From contig DAOVVL010000036.1 in assembly GCA_030637205.1 (NCBI GenBank), positions 1 through 10,498 on the forward strand: a DNA stretch of 10,498 nucleotides, in the 5' to 3' direction. The DNA is from Thalassospiraceae bacterium. GTDB taxonomy: Bacteria > Pseudomonadota > Alphaproteobacteria > Rhodospirillales > Magnetovibrionaceae. Shown in pieces: positions 6,618 through 10,498 of this stretch (position 1 is its first letter; each line of letters begins with the position of its first letter). The position numbers were made by a program, and so were the translations under genes. The notes under the pieces are model-generated. The model saw nothing but the letters and a program-made list of their open reading frames with translations, was not told where the DNA came from and made no database searches.

Positions 6618-7151
6618 CTAAAGATCAAGCGCCATGACCAACGCGTCCATCAGGGTCCGTTGGCGGCGGTAATATTGCTTGCGCACGCCCACTTCCTGAA
6701 AGCCTAAGTGGCGATACAGGGCAATGGCACAATCGTTATCCGCGGCGACCTCGAGAAACATTTTTTCAGCCTCAACCGTGCGGGCCTTCGCCATGCAGGC
6801 TTCCATCAGGCGCTGGCCCCAGCCTGTGCGCTGGGCCTTAGGGTCCACGGCCAACGTCAGGATCTCGCTCTCAGACGCTGCCGTTCGTGCCAGCACAAAG
6901 CCCACCGGGGCTTGCTGTGTATCCAGGGCCGTATCCAGGGCAATAAAACCAAACACGCCGGGCTGGCTCAGGGTCGCGACGATGGAGGCTGCGTTCCAGC
7001 TTTCATTGCCCTGGGCCGTAATGCCTTTATCGTTTTCGTGATCCAGGTTCACGCCGCCTTCGATAAAGGCGCGCGCGTGCAGTTCGCCCAGCACCAGCGC
7101 ATGGGCCGGGGCGGCGGCAATCAGTTGCGGATCTGGCTGGGTTTTGTTCAT
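6618..7151 (-). CDS. rimI: GNAT acetyltransferase, RimI-like (ribosomal protein bS18 N-terminal acetyltransferase)
   Basis: A 177-residue GNAT enzyme that probably transfers acetyl from acetyl-CoA to a protein N-terminus; RimI acts on ribosomal protein S18. Motif ILTLAVDPKAQRTGWGQ (97-113) contains the acetyl-CoA pyrophosphate loop QRTGWG. The RimI-type block FLEVAADNDCAIALYRHLGF (132-151) and the following GVRKQYY (155-161) match the family. It is about 30 residues longer than E. coli RimI, mostly through an insert near residues 31-50 ahead of SWNAASI. ALDT is duplicated at 71-78. ATG at 7149-7151 follows the tsaB stop by 5 bases. The tsaB-rimI pairing supports the assignment. The exact substrate remains inferred. 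Confidence 0.88.
   Translation of the reverse strand: MNKTQPDPQLIAAAPAHALVLGELHARAFIEGGVNLDHENDKGITAQGNESWNAASIVATLSQPGVFGFIALDTALDTQQAPVGFVLARTAASESEILTLAVDPKAQRTGWGQRLMEACMAKARTVEAEKMFLEVAADNDCAIALYRHLGFQEVGVRKQYYRRQRTLMDALVMALDL
6919..6941. repeat. 12-base in-frame tandem duplication in rimI
   Basis: GTATCCAGGGC occurs at 6919-6929 and 6931-6941, a 12-base period. It encodes ALDTALDT in the RimI-like protein and keeps the frame. Confidence 0.85.
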
Positions 7152-7156
7152 AGGTT

Positions 7157-7921
7157 TCAGGGCCTTAGGCGGCCACCGGCTTGCGGCAGCTTGGCGTCGG
7201 GCGGGCGCAGGTACAACGGCTGGGGCGCATGGAAATCTACATCCTGATCAAAGCGCCCAGCGCCTAACCGGCAAATGACCGCGGCGCTGGGAAGCTCGGG
7301 GGCCAAGCTTAAAGCGATGCGCACATCGTCAGTTGCCCCCACAGTTATTCCCACTTTTATTCCCACACCGGCCAACAGTTCCAGCGCGCGGTCCGCGCCA
7401 TCGCCCCACAACTCACTAGCGCCACAAAAGCCGTCAACCAGATCTTTCAGCTTTGCACTATTGGCGGCAAACGGTTCGCTCAGCGCCTCGGGCGTGGCCG
7501 ATGGGTGGGCGGAAAAAAGTTGCGCGTACACATCGTCGCGCTTGCTTTCGATCACAACCAGCAGGGCTTTTGTTAAATCTGAGCCCCCCAGTTCAAGCGC
7601 ACCCAGCGCCACAGCCTCGAATGTGGTGACGCCGATGCACGGCACGTTCAACGCCAGCGCCATGCCACGCGCCGCCGCCAGCGCGATGCGCAAACCCGTA
7701 AAGCCGCCGGGGCCATAGGTCACGGCAATGGCGTCAAGATCAGCGGGCTTTAGGGACGCGGTTTTCAAAACGTCTTCGATCATCGGCATCAGGGCTTCGG
7801 CCTGGCCGCGGTCCATCGGCTGGTTTTGCTCAGCCAGCACCGCCGTGGCGCGCGTGATGGCCGCAGCGCAGCCCCGCGTTGCGCTATCAATTCCCAGTAT
7901 GGTGATCTCGGGTGCTTTCAT
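7157..7921 (-). CDS. tsaB: tRNA threonylcarbamoyladenosine biosynthesis protein TsaB
   Basis: Member of the ASKHA fold (YeaZ family) that partners TsaD and TsaE in making t6A at position 37 of ANN-decoding tRNAs. It has 254 residues. The N-terminal strand is ILGIDSAT (8-15). The signature GPGGFTGLRIALAAARGMAL is at 70-89, followed by PCIGVTTFEAVA. The C-terminal PLYLRPPDAKLP (236-247) is typical. The segment GIKVGITV (187-194) is encoded by a 12-base tandem duplication in a loop-like region. ATG at 7919-7921; only a weak GAGG lies about 14 bases upstream. It is the first gene of a two-gene unit with rimI and diverges from the dipeptidase gene. Confidence 0.94.
   Translation of the reverse strand: MKAPEITILGIDSATRGCAAAITRATAVLAEQNQPMDRGQAEALMPMIEDVLKTASLKPADLDAIAVTYGPGGFTGLRIALAAARGMALALNVPCIGVTTFEAVALGALELGGSDLTKALLVVIESKRDDVYAQLFSAHPSATPEALSEPFAANSAKLKDLVDGFCGASELWGDGADRALELLAGVGIKVGITVGATDDVRIALSLAPELPSAAVICRLGAGRFDQDVDFHAPQPLYLRPPDAKLPQAGGRLRP
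7345..7366. repeat. 12-base in-frame tandem duplication in tsaB
   Basis: TTATTCCCAC occurs at 7345-7354 and again at 7357-7366, a 12-base period. It encodes the GIKV/GITV pair in TsaB and keeps the frame. Confidence 0.8.
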
Positions 7922-7954
7922 GATTTCTGTGGATGCCTCAGCCCAATTGATTAC

Positions 7955-8001
7955 TTAACTTCACCTCAATGAAGGTTATACTCTAAGCGTAGATCAAGGA
8001 G
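7955..8001 (+). promoter_or_regulatory. Putative promoter and ribosome binding site of the dipeptidase gene
   Basis: TTAACT (7955-7960) and TATACT (7977-7982), spaced by 16 bases, resemble sigma-70 elements. AAGGAG at 7996-8001 is a strong ribosome binding site 7 bases before the ATG at 8009. The gap to tsaB is 87 bases, so any tsaB promoter must share this region; I could not define one. Confidence 0.5.
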
Positions 8002-8008
8002 CTAGCCC

Positions 8009-8572
8009 ATGTCGCTGGTGAAAATTTCTGAAGACGCGTACGGGATCGAGATTGATCTTAAATACGCCACATCTGACAACTTCACCGGCAAACCGGTTTA
8101 TGCGCGTGCTGAATGTTACCTGCATGAAGTCGCCGCCCATCATCTAAAAATTGCCGCCGATCTAGCCGCCGAGCAAGGCTGGATTATCCGCTTGTATGAT
8201 GCCTTTCGCCCATCCGAAGCACAATGGAAGCTGTGGAACCATACCCCCGATCCGGAATTTCTCGCTGATCCCCGGCGCGGATCACCTCATTCACGGGGCG
8301 TGGCCGTGGACCTGACGCTGGTCAACCCAACCAATGAAATCAAGCTGGATATGGGCACGGGCTTTGATGCCTTTACGCCAAAAAGCTACCACGGCAGTGC
8401 AGAAATCAGCCCCAAGGCGAGCAAAAACCGTTTGTTGCTGATGGGTCTGATGACCACGGCCGGGTGGGATTTTTACCGCAATGAGTGGTGGCACTATCAG
8501 CTTTTTGAAAGCGCCGATTACCCGCTTCTGGGCGATGACGCGCTGGATGAACCCTTAACCGCGCCCGATTAA
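8009..8572 (+). CDS. D-alanyl-D-alanine dipeptidase, M15D (VanX/DdpX-like)
   Basis: Zinc dipeptidase of 187 residues that would split D-Ala-D-Ala in the cytoplasm. The zinc/catalytic motifs are SPHSRGVAVDLTL, giving ligands H94 and D101, and NEWWHYQL, with catalytic E159 and ligand H162. The 7- and 3-residue spacings equal those of VanX. R67 in YDAFRP corresponds to the substrate-positioning arginine. There is no signal peptide, which argues for a cytoplasmic role in peptidoglycan recycling or use of D-Ala-D-Ala as nutrient, as proposed for E. coli DdpX, rather than for an exported carboxypeptidase. No vanH, vanA, vanRS or dpp transporter genes are adjacent, so nothing suggests glycopeptide resistance. 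The ATG has a strong AAGGAG 7 bases upstream. The family assignment is firm; the physiological role is inferred. Confidence 0.92.
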   Translation: MSLVKISEDAYGIEIDLKYATSDNFTGKPVYARAECYLHEVAAHHLKIAADLAAEQGWIIRLYDAFRPSEAQWKLWNHTPDPEFLADPRRGSPHSRGVAVDLTLVNPTNEIKLDMGTGFDAFTPKSYHGSAEISPKASKNRLLLMGLMTTAGWDFYRNEWWHYQLFESADYPLLGDDALDEPLTAPD

Positions 8573-8588
8573 AACCAACTAATCGCAA

Positions 8589-9293
8589 TCACGATTTTCC
8601 GTAAACGGCTACCACGGAGCTACGCGCGACGCGGTTTTCAGGCGACGCCAGATGTATGATCGTTGCCGCCACCTCTTCGACCTTGGGCCACAGATCGAAA
8701 TTAGCATCCGCCATTGCGGCGCGGTTAGGCGGCGTGTCCAAAATTGACGGCGCCACCGCATTGACCAAAATGCCATCACCCGCCAGCTCTTCACCCAGTG
8801 CCTGGGTCAGCGCCGCAACGGCCGCTTTTGATGCCGTGTATGCCGCCATGCCCGCCCCGGTTCTGGGTTCCAGTGCAGGGCGCGCCGCAATGTTGACGAT
8901 GCGCCCACCACCGGCACCCATGCGCTTGACCGCTTCACGGCTACACAGAAAACTGCTCAGCGCGTTCATTTCCATCTGGCGCATGAAATCAGCCTTGGAT
9001 GTTTCAGCCAACGGCGCCATGGCGAAACCGCCTGCGATATGGATTGAGGCCCAGATTTCCGGCAAGCCCTGATAATAGGCTTCAACATGGGCTTCGTCGG
9101 TCAGGTTCTGGCCCGGTGTAATGGAGATGTTTTTGTGGGACGCCAGATCGAAGCGTTCGACCTCATCAGTGCTGAACGCCGGAATGAACACATGGGCGCC
9201 CGCACCCAAAAGCCTGTCCACCACGGCGCGGCCCAAGCCACCGGTGCCGCCGCTGACCACCACATTCAGGCCGTCAAATTCGTTATCGCTCAT
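8589..9293 (-). CDS. Short-chain dehydrogenase/reductase, substrate unknown
   Basis: Rossmann-fold oxidoreductase of 234 residues. The nucleotide-binding glycine motif is GGTGGLG (15-21), the HIAGG motif (85-89) stands for the usual NNAG, and N110 fits the structural Asn. The catalytic YTASK (Y152, K156) is present. In the segment before the Tyr (RIVNIAARPALEPRTGAGM), the usual catalytic Ser is missing: the expected position holds Ala, Arg or Pro. This pattern recalls SDRs near the dihydropteridine reductase group, but I cannot name the substrate. ATG at 9291-9293 is preceded by GGAG (9302-9305) at 8 bases, so I prefer it to the in-frame start at 9350. It converges on the dipeptidase gene with a 16-base gap. 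Confidence 0.9.
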   Translation of the reverse strand: MSDNEFDGLNVVVSGGTGGLGRAVVDRLLGAGAHVFIPAFSTDEVERFDLASHKNISITPGQNLTDEAHVEAYYQGLPEIWASIHIAGGFAMAPLAETSKADFMRQMEMNALSSFLCSREAVKRMGAGGGRIVNIAARPALEPRTGAGMAAYTASKAAVAALTQALGEELAGDGILVNAVAPSILDTPPNRAAMADANFDLWPKVEEVAATIIHLASPENRVARSSVVAVYGKS

Positions 9294-9377
9294 CGGTTTT
9301 TCTCCGTTGGTGAAGATTGCTGACCCGAAGGGTGCCGGACATGCTATCAACAGCTAGCCCATATCCATAAGTTCAAG
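9294..9377. other. Divergent intergenic gap between SDR and deacetylase genes
   Basis: 84 bases hold the SDR ribosome binding site (GGAG, 9302-9305, minus strand). I could not define a convincing promoter for either gene, nor an operator. Confidence 0.4.
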
Positions 9378-10478
9378 ATGGAAACAAAAACGCCAGACAT
9401 CAAGGTTTATCCTCAGTTGCCAAGCGTCACCCACCATTGTGAAAACACTTTCAAACATGCCGGCTTTTTGCTGGCACTGTTGCTGGTGGGCCTTGGCTGG
9501 GCCGGTCCTGCGCTGGCCGAACTGGGCGGCAGTGCGGTTATGTATCACCGCTTTGGCGAAGGCGATTACCCGACCACCAGCGTGACGCTGGAACAGTTCG
9601 AAGCGCATTTGAACGAACTTGAAACCGGTGGCTACAATGTGGTGGCGCTAGGCGATATCGTGGCAGCAAACAAGACCGGGCGAGAATTGCCGCCCAAGTC
9701 CGTCGCCATTACCATCGATGATGCCTATCTTTCCGTTTACACCGAGGCATGGCCACGCCTGAAAAAAGCGGGCTTCGCGTTTACGCTTTTTGTTGCGACC
9801 GACGCGGTGGACCGTGCCGACAGCGGCGCGTACAAACGTTACATGACGTGGGCACAGGTGAAAGAGCTGGCGGACGATCCACTGGTTACCATCGGCAGCC
9901 AGACCGCATCACACCTGCACATGATTGATGCTTCAAACGCTGCCAACCGTCGCGACCTTGAAAAATCTAACCGGAAGTTCGATGAAAAGCTGGGGAGCGT
10001 TCCCGACCTGATCGCGTACCCGTATGGCGAATTTTCTGAACCCGTGATCGAACTGGTCAAGGAGATGGGTTTTGTTGCCGGCTTTGGCCAGCATTCCGGC
10101 GCGTTCGGGCCTTCAGACGATCCGTTTTCCCTGCCGCGCTTTGCCTTAAACGAAACCTATGGCGATGTGGCTCGCTTTCGCCGCAGTGCGGGCGCGCGCC
10201 CGATGATGGTCGAAGACATGTTACCAATTGATAGCGTCGTAACAGATGAAAACAATCCACCTCAGGTGGGCTTCACCTTGCCAAAGGGGCCTGCGGGCGG
10301 GGTCAACTGTTTTGCTTCTCACGAAGGCCAGTTAAGCACCCAGCGTCTGGGCACGGATCGCATCGAAGTACGCATGGAAAAGCCATTGCCCAAGGGGCGC
10401 ACCCGGCTGAACTGCACGGCACCGGCAAACGGCGGGCGCTGGCACTGGCTGGGGCGGCTGTTTTACGTCAAGGAATAA
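9378..10478 (+). CDS. Exported polysaccharide deacetylase (NodB-homology) family protein
   Basis: 366-residue protein of the carbohydrate esterase 4 type, probably acting on an N-acetylated glycan in the periplasm. A hydrophobic stretch (30-44) followed by ALA (45-47) looks like a signal peptide cleaved before E48, with an unusually long 25-residue leader. NodB motif 1 is TIDDAY (D114 and D115). Motif 2 is SQTASH (174-179), with Q175 in place of the usual first His and H179 kept. Motif 3 is AYPYGEFS (213-220). MYHRFG (55-60) is the strand-1 segment common in this group. The C-terminal part, after about residue 285, is not recognised; C311 and C346 could form a disulfide. The ATG at 9378 has no clear ribosome binding site, and a TTG at residue 14 is an alternative start. 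The ligand set is reduced, so activity is uncertain. Confidence 0.86.
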   Translation: METKTPDIKVYPQLPSVTHHCENTFKHAGFLLALLLVGLGWAGPALAELGGSAVMYHRFGEGDYPTTSVTLEQFEAHLNELETGGYNVVALGDIVAANKTGRELPPKSVAITIDDAYLSVYTEAWPRLKKAGFAFTLFVATDAVDRADSGAYKRYMTWAQVKELADDPLVTIGSQTASHLHMIDASNAANRRDLEKSNRKFDEKLGSVPDLIAYPYGEFSEPVIELVKEMGFVAGFGQHSGAFGPSDDPFSLPRFALNETYGDVARFRRSAGARPMMVEDMLPIDSVVTDENNPPQVGFTLPKGPAGGVNCFASHEGQLSTQRLGTDRIEVRMEKPLPKGRTRLNCTAPANGGRWHWLGRLFYVKE

Positions 10479-10498
10479 GACCCGCGCCCACATCACCC

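Noticed and set aside
6708..7247. A 179-codon open frame on the plus strand opposite rimI/tsaB
   Set aside because: A shadow of two well-supported genes; its translation has no domain pattern.
8567..8596. Short inverted repeats (GATTA/TAATC and AATCG/CGATT) between the dipeptidase and SDR genes as a terminator
   Set aside because: Stems are only 5 bases and AT-rich, with a T-run of just four; too weak to call.
8009..10478. The dipeptidase, SDR and deacetylase genes as one envelope-modification system
   Set aside because: They alternate in strand, are not an operon, and share no evident substrate; shared function would be speculation.

Overview
The window looks like ordinary chromosome from an alphaproteobacterium, probably of the Rhodospirillales or a related marine group. 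The evidence is a MucR/Ros-family regulator, a Fur protein without the CxxC zinc pair, a TusA-like protein of the CPM-type seen in this class, and the gene order tsaB-rimI ... fur-miaB-phoH-ybeY-corC-lnt, which is common in alphaproteobacteria. Base composition is moderately GC-rich throughout, and I see no phage, transposon, integron, CRISPR, tRNA or rRNA signal. Coding density is very high. No gene-free stretch exceeds about 130 bases.

Bases 1-6187 (minus strand) hold a tightly packed block read from right to left: mucR, fur, miaB, phoH, ybeY, corC and lnt (lnt runs off the left edge). Spacings run from 29 bases down to overlaps of 4-8 bases, so most of the block is probably co-transcribed and translationally coupled. 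Three genes in it appear to begin with non-ATG codons: CTG for miaB, TTG for phoH and GTG for lnt. The functions are tRNA modification (MiaB), ribosome/RNA quality control (YbeY and its partner PhoH), a CBS-domain protein linked to ion handling (CorC) and lipoprotein maturation (Lnt). Two transcription regulators, MucR and Fur, sit upstream.

Bases 6188-6315 are a short AT-rich divergent promoter region between mucR (minus) and a small TusA-like gene (plus, 6316-6594). Next come rimI and tsaB on the minus strand (6618-7921). TsaB takes part in the tRNA t6A modification, and RimI is an N-terminal acetyltransferase of a ribosomal protein; the two are frequent neighbours.

Bases 7922-10478 carry three single genes: a cytoplasmic VanX/DdpX-like D-Ala-D-Ala dipeptidase (plus), a short-chain dehydrogenase of unknown substrate (minus) and an exported polysaccharide deacetylase-family protein (plus). 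The dipeptidase and deacetylase suggest cell-envelope metabolism, but nothing shows that they form one pathway.

I found no convincing undescribed system. The points worth a second look are small: the CTG start of miaB, a MucR with a degraded zinc site, an SDR without the usual catalytic serine, a deacetylase with a changed histidine motif, and two in-frame 12-base tandem duplications in adjacent genes.
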